Shown here: positions 29,163-40,269 of the stretch, piece after piece
Numbering within the stretch: position 1 is the stretch's first letter
How the letters are laid out: every line of letters begins with the position of its first letter
Source of the DNA: Pholis gunnellus
Taxonomy: Eukaryota; Chordata; Actinopteri; Perciformes; Pholidae
DNA length: 64,000 nucleotides
NCBI GenBank assembly: GCA_910591455.2
Contig: OU342815.1
Location: 21,659,519 to 21,723,518, forward strand
Direction of reading: 5' to 3'
Program-made: the position numbers and the translations under genes
The notes under the pieces: generated by a model
Told to the model about the DNA's origin: nothing
Seen by the model: the letters and a program-made list of their open reading frames with translations, nothing else
The model's database searches: none

Positions 29163-30969
29163 GATGTTTGAAGTGAAACCTGTGCACAGAGATGTTTTTT
29201 AAAGAATTAGTTTTTCTCAAATATGCCAATGTTGGTGTTCAGGAAAAGGTCAGTTAAACCTCTGATCTACAGGGCGGGACTGAATCCTTTGAAGCTTCAT
29301 TCGTAACGTCGACAATCACATTCTAAATCAACATTTGGATGCTGAGCATCTTTTTTCTTCTTCTATTAATTTTGTCCCGTTATTTCTTCAGAGCTGCAGA
29401 TAAAGATTAGGCTACACTATTATTAATAGTATGATACTATTTGCAGAAAGTTGGATTGTTTCCAAACATATCCAATTCCACAGCGTTGTAAAGTTCAAAA
29501 GTGAAACGTTTTTATTGAACAAAATCATATTTGTTGGTGTTAAGCCTTCCAAAAACCACATATTCACTCCAGTCACACACACACACAGGGAGTTACATTC
29601 ATTAAAGAAAATGGATTTAATAAAATACTAACTCATTTATTCTCATTTAAACTTCAATTGAAGATTTTATTCAAGTATTTATTTGTATTTATGATGTTAA
29701 TAAATATGACGACAGACATTCAAAGCTTAATTTGAAAACTTCAACAGAAGCTTTAGATGTAAATTTAATAAAAAAGACGTTTGGTACTGATTTGCTCCAT
29801 TAACAGCTCAGTAACAGCAGAACCTGCATGCTGAAACTTCATTCACTTGACTGAGCATAGAATGTTTCGACTCACGGTGGGTTTTCATCAGGTAACACTT
29901 CCAGGCACCTTCTCTCTGCACACATGTACACACAGATTGATTTGATTGAAACAGTGCAACAGGGACACTTTATGTGTTGTTGTGTTTCAGTGTGCACGTG
30001 ACTCTTTTAACTACTGGACAGAATGAGTTCCATTGTCATCGTGTCAATAATTTCATTTCTGTAGTCAGGCCGGAATAAACGGAGGATTGACAATCAGCAG
30101 AAACAAACAGGAAGCTGTTACCTGTTCAGAGATAATAAATGCAGCTGAAATAAGCACCGTGTTGAACTGTTATTTTAACAAAGCCCGACTCTTCCTTAAC
30201 AAGATACTATGAAGATAAACTAAAAGTATGAATTCTGATTAGTTTTTATGTGTCTTAATACAATACTGCAGTACGTTGAAAGATGTATTGGTGGCTGTCA
30301 TCATCCTCTTCCTACTGGCTGGGAAGTACTTCCTCCGTAGTACAACTACACTGCAGGGGGATGAGGGATGATATCCACAGTCCTCATTTTGTGTAAAATT
30401 GTAGAATAAAGTTCAGTTGGTGGGAGCCAAATGAAGTTGGAGTCCTCTTTTTATTACCACGGCTCTGTCCTCCTACTCACCCCGGCACAGCAAAGAGAAG
30501 ATTTCGTTAAGAAAGGACCCTGACTTTGATAAAGTCCACTAGATTGAAGTCTCATTATAGCTTTCACTGGACAGCAAAAGTCATAGTACAGTATGTCATA
30601 CAAAGTCATAGTACAGTACGTCATACAAAGTCATAGTACAGTACGTCATACAAAGTCATAGTTAAGCATCAGTCAAAAAGAAGTCAAGTTTATAAAAAAT
30701 AGACCTAATCTTTTCCAAAATTCACGTTTATATCTCATGAAATATTCTGCTTCAAACTTCTCGTTCGTCATCACATTTGATGACATTAAATACGATGACG
30801 AACATTGGAGGCTTCATTGGAACAGATAGAAGCTTCAAGACATTTGACTTCACATTGAACTTCCATTCACACCACGGCGAGTACGGCTGAGCCAGAAGAA
30901 AATGTAAAAGGGGAAAAGAAAAAAGAAAGAAAAGGCAGTAAAAAGAAAAGTTTGAATATCACACCATTA
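29163..30969. other. Intergenic, 3' UTR of the unnamed gene then AT-rich sequence
   Basis: After the stop at 29160-29162, possible AATAAA signals occur at about 29619 and later, so the 3' UTR may be several hundred bases. The remainder is AT-rich with no coding frame, except for a 25-bp tandem repeat near 30580. Confidence 0.45.
30580..30664. repeat. 25-bp tandem repeat, about 3.4 units
   Basis: Three full units of AGTCATAGTACAGTA plus CGTCATACAA stand in tandem, followed by a partial AGTCATAG. The first unit has T where the others have C (GTATGTCA versus GTACGTCA). Embedded in unique AT-rich sequence. Confidence 0.9.
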
Positions 30970-31838
30970 GCAAAAAAGTAAAAAAAAAAAATAAAAAAAA
31001 GACCATGATGTTTTTTTTTTTGTTTTTTTTTATTTAACCGGAAAAAAAGTAAAAAAATCAGGATTTTTGTATTCTATTTTATTTTATTTAACCGGAAAAA
31101 AAGTAAAAAGAAAAAAAAAAAGATCATGAGCTTTTTTTTTTTTTTACTTTTTTTTTACTTTTACTTAAGAAAAAAGAAAGAAAAGGCAGTAAAAAGAAAA
31201 GTTTGAATATCACACCATTAGCAAAAAAGTAAAAAAAAAAACAAAAAAAAGACCATGATGTTTTTTTTTTTTTGTTTTTTTTATTTAACCGGAAAAAAGT
31301 AAAAGAAAAAAGATCAGGATTTTTGTATTCTATTTTATTTTATTTAACCGGAAAAAAGTTAAAAAAAAAAAAAAAAGACCATGATGTTTTTTTTTTTTTC
31401 GTTTTTTTATTTAACCGGAAAAAAGTAAAAAGAAAAAAAAAAAGTTCATGATCTTTTTTTTTTTGTACTTTTTTTTTACTTTTACTTAAGAAAAAAGAAA
31501 GAAAAGGCAGTAAAAAGAAAACTTTGAATATCACACCATAAAAAAAAAAGTTAAAAAAAAAAAAAAAAAAAGACGATGATGTTTTTTTGTTTTGTTTTTT
31601 TTATTTAGTATTTAGGTTCAGTAAAAAAAAGTAAAAAAAAAAAAAAAAAGACCATGATGTTTTTTTGTTTTGCTTTTTTTATTTAACCGGAAAACAGTAA
31701 AAAAAAAAAAAAAAAAGACCATTATGTTTTTTTTTTAATTATTTTTATTTAACCGGAAAAAAGTAAAAAAAAAAAAAAAAAAAGATCAGGATTTTTGTAT
31801 TCTATTTTATTTTATTTAACCGGAAAAAAGTAAAAAAA
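30970..31838. repeat. A/T-rich CCGG minisatellite, left block of the nested complex
   Basis: The same core as in intron 7 of the unnamed gene recurs at about 31038, 31094, 31289, 31349, 31418, 31687, 31750 and 31820. Larger subunits of about 300 bp are delimited by AAGAAAAGTTTGAATATCAC ACCATTAGCA copies at about 30947, 31197 and 31515. Long A and T homopolymers dominate. Confidence 0.88.
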
Positions 31839-32631
31839 ACAAGCAGCGATGTACGGGCCCTCGTATCCCGCACGTCGGAGGTACTGGCGGGATGCCGGCA
31901 GAAGCAGCCATAAATATCTGCGACCATCAGACAGCGAGCCCACAAGTTAGTTATTTTTAATGCTTGGACTGTGTGACACTGGAAATTATGTAGTGCAAAT
32001 ATTTCACCAGTTCCTGTATCCACTATGTGAGAGAACACGCGCAAACATGCATTATGTTGCTCTATATCAAGTATAGACCACATCGTGTAAATCCAATTCA
32101 GTGTGTCACATAACGCTGTCTTCCTGTTGTCAGTAGGTGGCACTATGATTTTAAGTGGAAATTGGCTCATAGACATCCTCAGGCCATGACTATTATCAAG
32201 TATGGCAAGTTAGTGGAGTTACATCAGCTTGTTGTTTAACGGCGAATCACTTAAAATGGCCGCCATGCCACGGCTTCGCCATTCCATCAAACGTAAAGCT
32301 TTGACTAACTTGTAATTGCAAAGTTCTTTAGATTGTACTGACCAAATTTGAAGTGGATCTGACAAAGTCCCTAGGAGGAGTTCGTTAAAGTATAGCGACT
32401 AGAAAGCATGGGGAAATTCACACAAAAATCAATCTGGCCGACTTCCCGTTAAATTTAGAGCATGGTCCCAAGACACTTTTTTTTAAGTCTTCATGTGATA
32501 TATGTGCCTCCTAAATTTCATACATGTAGGTCAAATGTAGCGCTGGGGCTGGGTTTTTGAATATTTGTAGGGGGCGCTATCGAGGCAATTTGAAAGGGTC
32601 AAGCCAAAAAGCCATATGAAATATTAAAGGT
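31839..32631. mobile_element. Dispersed fish element, left part
   Basis: Begins with GGGCCCTCGTATCCCGC next to the minisatellite. It contains the phrase CAGTAGGTGGCACTATGA and ends with GGGGGCGCTATCGAGGCAAT and ATATGAAATATT where the AGTAAC satellite starts. I know these phrases as parts of an abundant noncoding teleost repeat whose ends carry GGGCCCGAGCACC. No protein is encoded. About 32449-32625 is duplicated at about 40270-40448. Confidence 0.65.
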
Positions 32632-33836
32632 AAAGTAACTAAAAAGTAACTTTAAAAGTAAAGTAACTAAAAAAGTAAAGTAACTAAAAAGTAACTTTAA
32701 AAGTAAAGTAACTAAAAAAGTAACTAAAAAAGCAAAGTAACTAAAAAAGTAACTTTAAAAGTAAAGTAACTTTAAAAGTAACTACAAAAGTAAAGTAACT
32801 AAAAAAGTAACTTTAAAAGTAAAGTAACTAAAATAGTAACTTTAAAAGTAAAGTAACTAAAAAAGTAACTTTAAAAGTAAAGTAACTAAAATAGTAACTT
32901 TAAAAGTAAAGTAACTTTAAAAGTAACTAAAAAAGTAAAGTAACTAAAAAAGTAACTAAATAAGTAAAGTAACTAAAAAAGTAACTTTAAAAGTAAAGTA
33001 ACTAAGATAGTAACTTTAAAAGTAAAGTAACTTTAAAAGTAACTAAATAAGTAAAGTAACTAAAAAAGTAACTTTAAAAGTAAAGTAACTAATAAAGTAA
33101 CTTTAAAAGTAAAGTAACTAAAAAGTAAAGTAACTAAAAAAGTAACTTTAAAAGTAAAGTAACTTTAAAAGTAACTAAAAAGTAAGGTAACTAAAAAAGT
33201 AACTTTAAAAGTAAAGTAACTAAAAAAGTAACTTTAAAAGTAAAGTAACTTTAAAAGTAACCAAAAAACTAAAGTAACTAAAAAAGTAACTTTAAAAGTA
33301 ACTAAAAAAGTAAAGTAACTAAAAAAGTAACTTTAAAAGTAAAGTAACTTTAAAAGTAACTAAAAAGTAAGGTAACTAAAAAAGTAACTTTAAAAGTAAA
33401 GTAACTAAAAAAGTAACTTTAAAAGTAAAGTAACTTTAAAAGTAACCAAAAAACTAAAGTAACTAAAAAAGTAACTTTAAAAGTAACTAAAAAAGTAAAG
33501 TAACTAAAAAAGTAACTTTAAAAGTAAAGTAACTTTAAAAGTAACTAAAAAGTAAGGTAACTAAAAAAGTAACTTTAAAAGTAAAGTAACTAAAAAAGTA
33601 ACTTTAAAAGTAAAGTAACTTTAAAAGTAACCAAAAAACTAAAGTAACTAAAAAAGTAACTTTAAAAGTAAAGTAACTAAAAAAGTAACTTTAAAAGTAA
33701 AGTAACTTTAAAAGTAACTAAAAAAGTAAAGTAACTATAAAAAAGTAACTTTAAAAGTAAAGTAACTAAAAAAGTAACTTTAAAAGTAAAGTAACTTTAA
33801 GAGCAACTTTAAAAATAAAGTAACTTAAGTAAAGTT

Positions 33837-34292
33837 ATGACTTTTTGACATGGTACACTGACTTTTTCATGACTTTTTTCGACATCCTATACTATGCTGT
33901 TTATAACTCCGCAGCAACTCCCTTCATCAACATCGATTGTCTTCCTTCAGGATGGAGTCCAATCGCCAAAGACGTTGCACTATTCACATTTGTACAATGT
34001 GTAATAAATTATTGTGAAATTCTAATGAAGTCTCTCCTGATTGAATGACTTTTTTGGTGATGAATGTATCTTCTCCCATGCCATGCACATTATGCACTGA
34101 ACACAGACTTTATGCACTGAACACAGACTTCTATTCGCCAAACCTGTAAGGTAGTGTACTGTACTGTTTATATGTTGGTTGAAATTAAAGATATGTGTAG
34201 TTTTGGTTTTCCAAATGTGCAAGGTGTTGTAATTAATGCAGTGCTTACTCTGAATCAACACTACAGGGATACGGAATAAGTTTTTCAAATAG
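33837..34292 (+). pseudogene. Embedded unit 1: herc1-containing unit with internal deletion
   Basis: Matches the first about 210 bp and last about 230 bp of the full units, but jumps from GATTGAATGACTTTTTT straight to GGTGATGAATGTATC at about 34055. All of the HECT-coding exons are therefore lost. Within the tail the 20-bp phrase TTATGCACTGAACACAGACT is tandemly duplicated (about 34089-34130), whereas the full units have it once. Confidence 0.9.
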
Positions 34293-34535
34293 AAATAAAG
34301 TAACTAAAAAAGTAACTTTAAAAGTAAAGTAACTTTAAATGTAACTAAAAAAGTAAAGTAACTAAAAAAGTAACTAAAAAGTAAAGTAACTAAAAAAGTA
34401 ACTTTAAAAGTAAAGTAACTAAAAAAGTAAAGTAACTAAAAAAGTAACTTTAAAAGTAAAGTAACTAAAAAAGTAACTTTAAAAGTAAAGTAACTTTAAG
34501 AACAACTTTAAAAATAAAGTAACTTAAGTAAAGTT

Positions 34536-35820
34536 ATGACTTTTCGACATGGTACACTGACTTTTTCATGACTTTTTTCGACATCCTATACTATGCTGTT
34601 TATAACTCCGCAGCAACTCCCTTCATCAACATCGATTGTCTTCCTTCAGGATGGAGTCCAATCGCCAAAGACGTTGCACTATTCACATTTGTACAATGTG
34701 TAATAAATTATTGTGAAATTCTAATGAAGTCTCTCCTGATTGAATGACTTTTTTGACTGTTTTTCGACTTTAACCCCAGTAGAACAAACTGAAAAAACAC
34801 AATTGGGTTTCATCATTAAATTCTTTACTTTACTGCATTTGCACATAATTCACTGAACACACGGAAGTCCAGAAGCATCCAATACATAAACTGACCGATG
34901 AAAACAAGGTAAAAACAATACGTCTGTAATAAAATACACTTTCATGTTCTTATATGCATAATATAAAAACAATAAAGGAAAATATTTAAATTGCAGTAAT
35001 TACTATTTACAAAAGGCATTTTCTTTTAAAAGGAACTTTTACAACTTCAGTACCTAAAATAAATCAAACCATATGCAGGTCAGGTGCAGTAGTACAAAAA
35101 GACTTTGATATCAGGAGAGTAAGGTGACAGTTTTACAGCAGGACAGAAAGGCGGGATAAGGCCTGATGAACATTAGGTAGCCTGGAGGAGTTCACCAATG
35201 AGGAGCGAGCGCTTTTCCTCCGTTTCATCTCTGGCCGGTCCAGGTTGCCTTCCAACCCAGCTGATATCACGCAGAAGTTCCAAATCATCAAGGTTGATAG
35301 GGTGAGGTCATCGCTAACGGAAATAACGAGCCTGTTGACGAGGGCAAACATATCAATAGTACAAACTACTAAACTTTTTCCCCCTATCATGTCCTACAGC
35401 CCGTCAACGGCCTCCCTACTGCACAGACCTGCTTCTTCCTGTTTCGCCTGCCCCCTTACACGAGCCAGGCCATCCTCGTTGAGCGTCTGCGTTACTCCAT
35501 CCACAACTGCCCCTCCATCGACAACTACATGCTGACCCACAACACCGACGCAGCAGACAGCTCCGACACAGAGGAGTGAAGCGGCCAGCTGTGGTCAACC
35601 TGGTGATGAATGTATCTTCTCCCATGCCATGCACATTATGCACTGAACACAGACTTCTATTCGCCAAACCTGTAAGGTAGTGTACTGTACTGTTTATATG
35701 TTGGTTGAAATTAAAGATATGTGTAGTTTTGGTTTTCCAAATGTGCAAGGTGTTGTAATTAATGCAGTGCTTACTCTGAATCAACACTACAGGGATACGG
35801 AATAAGAGTTTTTCAAATAG
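34536..35820 (+). pseudogene. herc1: Embedded unit 2 with HERC1-like HECT C-terminal exons
   Basis: Two exon-like segments read on the plus strand. 35177-35301 encodes LEEFTNEERALFLRF and continues to FQIIKVDR. 35400-35579 encodes PVNGLPTAQTCFFLFRLPPY, then RLRYSIHNCPSIDNYML and a DSSDTEE tail with a stop. GT (35302) and TACAG (35395-35399) flank the intervening intron. The sequence is the last lobe of a HECT ubiquitin ligase; TCFF holds the catalytic Cys, and the wording is that of HERC1. The rest of the ligase is absent, so this is a captured gene end. A 3' UTR with ATTAAA follows at about 35710. Here residue 16 of the RALFLRFIS segment is Ile, where the other two copies have Val. Confidence 0.82.
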
Positions 35821-36658
35821 AAATAAAGTAACTAAAAAAGTAACTTTAAAAGTAAAGTAACTTTAAAAGTAACTAAAAAAGTAAAGTAACTAAAAAAGTA
35901 ACTAAAAAGTAAAGTAACTAAAAAAGTAACTTTAAAAGTAAAGTAACTAAAAAAGTAAAGTAACTAAAAAAGTAACTTTAAAAGTAAAGTAACTAAAAAA
36001 GTAACTTTAAAAGTAAAGTAACTTTAAAGTAACTAAATAAGTAAAGTAACTAAAAAAGTTACTTTGAAAGTAAAGTAACTAATAAAGTAACTTTAAAAGT
36101 AAAGTAACTAAAAAAGTAACTTTAAAAGTAAAGTAACTTTAAAAGTAACTAAAAAAGTAAAGTAACTAAAAAAATAACTTTAAAAGTAAAGTAACTTTAA
36201 AAGTAACTAAAAAAGTAAAGTAACTAAAAAAGTAACTTTAAAAGTAAAGTAACTAAAAAAGTAACTTTAAAAGTAAAGTAACTGAAAAAGTAACTTTAAA
36301 AGTAAAGTAACTTTAAAAGTAACTAGAAAAGTAAAGTAACTTTAAAAGTAACTAAATAAGTAAAGTAACTAAAATAGTAACTTTAAAAGTAAAGTAACTT
36401 TAAAAGTAACTAAATAAGTAAAGTAACTAAAAAAGTAACTTTAAAAGTAAAGTAACTAATAAAGTAACTTTAAAAGTAAAGTAACTAAAAAGTAAAGTAA
36501 CTAAAAAAGTAACTTTAAAAGTAAAGTAACTTTAAAAGTAACTAAAAAAGTAAAGTAACTAAAAAAGTAACTTTATAAGTAAAGTAACTAAAAAAGTAAC
36601 TTTAAAAGTAAAGTAACTAAAAAAGCAACTTTAAAAATAAAGTAACTTAAGTAAAGTT

Positions 36659-37943
36659 ATGACTTTTCGACATGGTACACTGACTTTTTCATGACTTTTT
36701 TCGACATCCTATACTATGCTGTTTATAACTCCGCAGCAACTCCCTTCATCAACATCGATTGTCTTCCTTCAGGATGGAGTCCAATCGCCAAAGACGTTGC
36801 ACTATTCACATTTGTACAATGTGTAATAAATTATTGTGAAATTCTAATGAAGTCTCTCCTGATTGAATGACTTTTTTGACTGTTTTTCGACTTTAACCCC
36901 AGTAGAACAAACTGAAAAAACACAATTGGGTTTCATCATTAAATTCTTTACTTTACTGCATTTGCACATAATTCACTGAACACACGGAAGTCCAGAAGCA
37001 TCCAATACATAAACTGACCGATGAAAACAAGGTAAAAACAATACGTCTGTAATAAAATACACTTTCATGTTCTTATATGCATAATATAAAAACAATAAAG
37101 GAAAATATTTAAATTGCAGTAATTACTATTTACAAAAGGCATTTTCTTTTAAAAGGAACTTTTACAACTTCAGTACCTAAAATAAATCAAACTATATGCA
37201 GGTCAGGTGCAGTAGTACAAAAAGGCTTTGATATCAGGAGAGTAAGGTGACAGTTTTACAGCAGGACAGAAAGGCGGGATAAGGCCTGATGAACATTAGG
37301 TAGCCTGGAGGAGTTCACCAATGAGGAGCGAGCGCTTTTCCTCCGTTTCGTCTCTGGCCGGTCCAGGTTGCCTTCCAACCCAGCTGATATCACGCAGAAG
37401 TTCCAAATCATCAAGGTTGATAGGGTGAGGTCATCGCTAACGGAAATAACGAGCCTGTTGACGAGGGCAAACATATCAATAGTACAAACTACTAAACTTT
37501 TTCCCCCTATCATGTCCTACAGCCCGTCAACGGCCTCCCTACTGCACAGACCTGCTTCTTCCTGTTTCGCCTGCCCCCTTACACGAGCCAGGCCATCCTC
37601 GCTGAGCGTCTGCGTTACTCCATCCACAACTGCCCCTCCATCGACAACTACATGCTGACCCACAACACCGACGCAGCAGACAGCTCCGACACAGAGGAGT
37701 GAAGCGGCCAGCTGTGGTCAACCTGGTGATGAATGTATCTTCTCCCATGCCATGCACATTATGCACTGAACACAGACTTCTATTCGCCAAACCTGTAAGG
37801 TAGTGTACTGTACTGTTTATATGTTGGTTGAAATTAAAGATATGTGTAGTTTTGGTTTTCCAAATGTGCAAGGTGTTGTAATTAATGCAGTGCTTACTCT
37901 GAATCAACACTACAGGGATACGGAATAAGAGTTTTTCAAATAA
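36659..37943 (+). pseudogene. herc1: Embedded unit 3 with HERC1-like HECT C-terminal exons
   Basis: Near-identical to unit 2, displaced by 2123 bp at the stop codon. Exon-like segments are 37300-37424 and 37523-37702. The coding difference I can see is GCT at 37601 (ILAERL), where units 2 and 4 have GTT (ILVERL); Ala is what I remember in genuine HERC1. A few noncoding changes lie near 37193 and 37225. Reading frame, splice signals and catalytic Cys remain intact. Confidence 0.82.
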
Positions 37944-38228
37944 AAGTAAAGTAACTAAAAAAGTAACTTTAAAAGTAAAGTAACTTTAAAAGTAACTAAA
38001 AAAGTAAAGTAACTAAAAAAGTAACTTTAAAAGTAAAGTAACTAAAAAAGTAACTTTAAAAGTAAAGTAACTGAAAAAGTAACTAAAAAAGTAACTTTAA
38101 AAGTAAAGTAACTAAAAAAGTAAAGTAACTAAAAAAGTAACTTTAAAAGTAAAGTAACTAAAAAAGTAACTTTAAAAGTAAAGTAACTTTAAGAGCAACT
38201 TTAAAAATAAAGTAACTTAAGTAAAGTT

Positions 38229-39514
38229 ATGACTTTTCGACATGGTACACTGACTTTTTCATGACTTTTTTCGACATCCTATACTATGCTGTTTATAACT
38301 CCGCAGCAACTCCCTTCATCAACATCGATTGTCTTCCTTCAGGATGGAGTCCAATCGCCAAAGACGTTGCACTATTCACATTTGTACAATGTGTAATAAA
38401 TTATTGTGAAATTCTAATGAAGTCTCTCCTGATTGAATGACTTTTTTGACTGTTTTTCGACTTTAACCCCAGTAGAACAAACTGAAAAAACACAATTGGG
38501 TTTCATCATTAAATTCTTTACTTTACTGCATTTGCACATAATTCACTGAACACACGGAAGTCCAGAAGCATCCAATACATAAACTGACCGATGAAAACAA
38601 GGTAAAAACAATACGTCTGTAATAAAATACACTTTCATGTTCTTATATGCATAATATAAAAACAATAAAGGAAAATATTTAAATTGCAGTAATTACTATT
38701 TACAAAAGGCATTTTCTTTTAAAAGGAACTTTTACAACTTCAGTACCTAAAATAAATCAAACCATATGCAGGTCAGGTGCAGTAGTACAAAAAGACTTTG
38801 ATATCAGGAGAGTAAGGTGACAGTTTTACAGCAGGACAGAAAGGCGGGATAAGGCCTGATGAACATTAGGTAGCCTGGAGGAGTTCACCAATGAGGAGCG
38901 AGCGCTTTTCCTCCGTTTCGTCTCTGGCCGGTCCAGGTTGCCTTCCAACCCAGCTGATATCACGCAGAAGTTCCAAATCATCAAGGTTGATAGGGTGAGG
39001 TCATCGCTAACGGAAATAACGAGCCTGTTGACGAGGGCAAACATATCAATAGTACAAACTACTAAACTTTTTCCCCCTATCATGTCCTACAGCCCGTCAA
39101 CGGCCTCCCTACTGCACAGACCTGCTTCTTCCTGTTTCGCCTGCCCCCTTACACGAGCCAGGCCATCCTCGTTGAGCGTCTGCGTTACTCCATCCACAAC
39201 TGCCCCTCCATCGACAACTACATGCTGACCCACAACACCGACGCAGCAGACAGCTCCGACACAGAGGAGTGAAGCGGCCAGCTGTGGTCAACCTGGTGAT
39301 GAATGTATCTTCTCCCATGCCATGCACATTATGCACTGAACACAGACTTCTATTCGCCAAACCTGTAAGGTAGTGTACTGTACTGTTTATATGTTGGTTG
39401 AAATTAAAGATATGTGTAGTTTTGGTTTTCCAAATGTGCAAGGTGTTGTAATTAATGCAGTGCTTACTCTGAATCAACACTACAGGGATACGGAATAAGA
39501 GTTTTTCAAATAAA
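38229..39514 (+). pseudogene. herc1: Embedded unit 4 with HERC1-like HECT C-terminal exons
   Basis: Displaced by 1570 bp from unit 3. Exon-like segments are 38870-38994 and 39093-39272 with the same splice signals and stop. It shares Val in FLRFVS with unit 3 and Val in ILVERL with unit 2. The mixed pattern of differences suggests exchange among copies as well as duplication. Confidence 0.82.
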
Positions 39515-40269
39515 AATAAAGTAACTAAAAAGTAACTTTAAAAGTAAAGTAACTTTAAAAGTAACTAAAAAAGTAAAGTAACTAAAAAGTAACTTTAAAA
39601 GTAAAGTAACTAAAAAAGTAAAGTAACTAAAAAAGTAACTTTAAAAGTAAAGTAACTTTAAAAGTAACTACAAAAGTAAAGTAACTAAAAAAGTAACTTT
39701 AAAAGTAAAGTAACTAAAAAAGTAACTTTAAAAGTAAAGTAACTTTAAAAGTAACTAAATAAGTAAAGTAACTTTAAAAGTAACTTTAAAAGTAAAGTAA
39801 CTAATAAAGTAACTTTAAAAGTAAAGTAACTAAAAAGTAAAGTAACTAAAAAAGTAACTTTAAAAGTAAAGTAACTAATAAAGTAACTTTAAAAGTAAAG
39901 TAACTAAAAAGTAAAGTAACTAAAAAAGTAACTTTAAAAGTAAAGTAACTTTAAAAGTAACTAAAAAAGTAAAGTAACTAAAAAAGTAACTTTAAAAGTA
40001 AAGTAACTTTAAAAGTAACTAAAAAAGTAAAGTAACTAAAAAGTAACTTTAAAAGTAAAGTAACTAAAAAAGTAAAGTAACTAAAAAAGTAACTTTAAAA
40101 GTAAAGTAACTTTAAAAGTAACTACAAAAGAAAAGTAACTAAAAAAGTAACTTTAAAAGTAAAGTAACTAAAAAAGTAACTTTAAAAGTAAAGTAACTTT
40201 AAAAGTAACTAAATAAGTAAAGTAACTAAAAAAGTTACTTTAAAAGTAAAGTTACTAAAAAAGTAACTT

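Larger units (their letters stand above)
32632..40269. repeat. AGTAAC/TTTAAA satellite array, about 7.6 kb including embedded units
   Basis: The array is built from two short modules, AGTAACTTTAAA and AGTAAAGTAACTAAAAA, in irregular order, giving periods near 17 and 29 bp. Parts show higher order: AGTAAGGTAA recurs at 33181, 33366 and 33551, a 185-bp period. The pure segments are about 32632-33836, 34293-34535, 35821-36658, 37944-38228 and 39515-40269. They are separated by four copies of a herc1-containing unit. Each segment ends, before a unit, with the variant phrase AAAAATAAAGTAACTTAAGT. No coding potential. Confidence 0.95.

Noticed and set aside
35133..39480. Repeated minus-strand frames of 85 and 123 codons in units 2-4
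   Set aside because: They are the reverse-strand shadows of the HERC1 exons and UTR; their repetition only reflects copying of the unit.
32632..40269. CRISPR-like regular repeats
   Set aside because: No constant-length unique spacers, no cas genes and a eukaryotic context; it is a satellite array.
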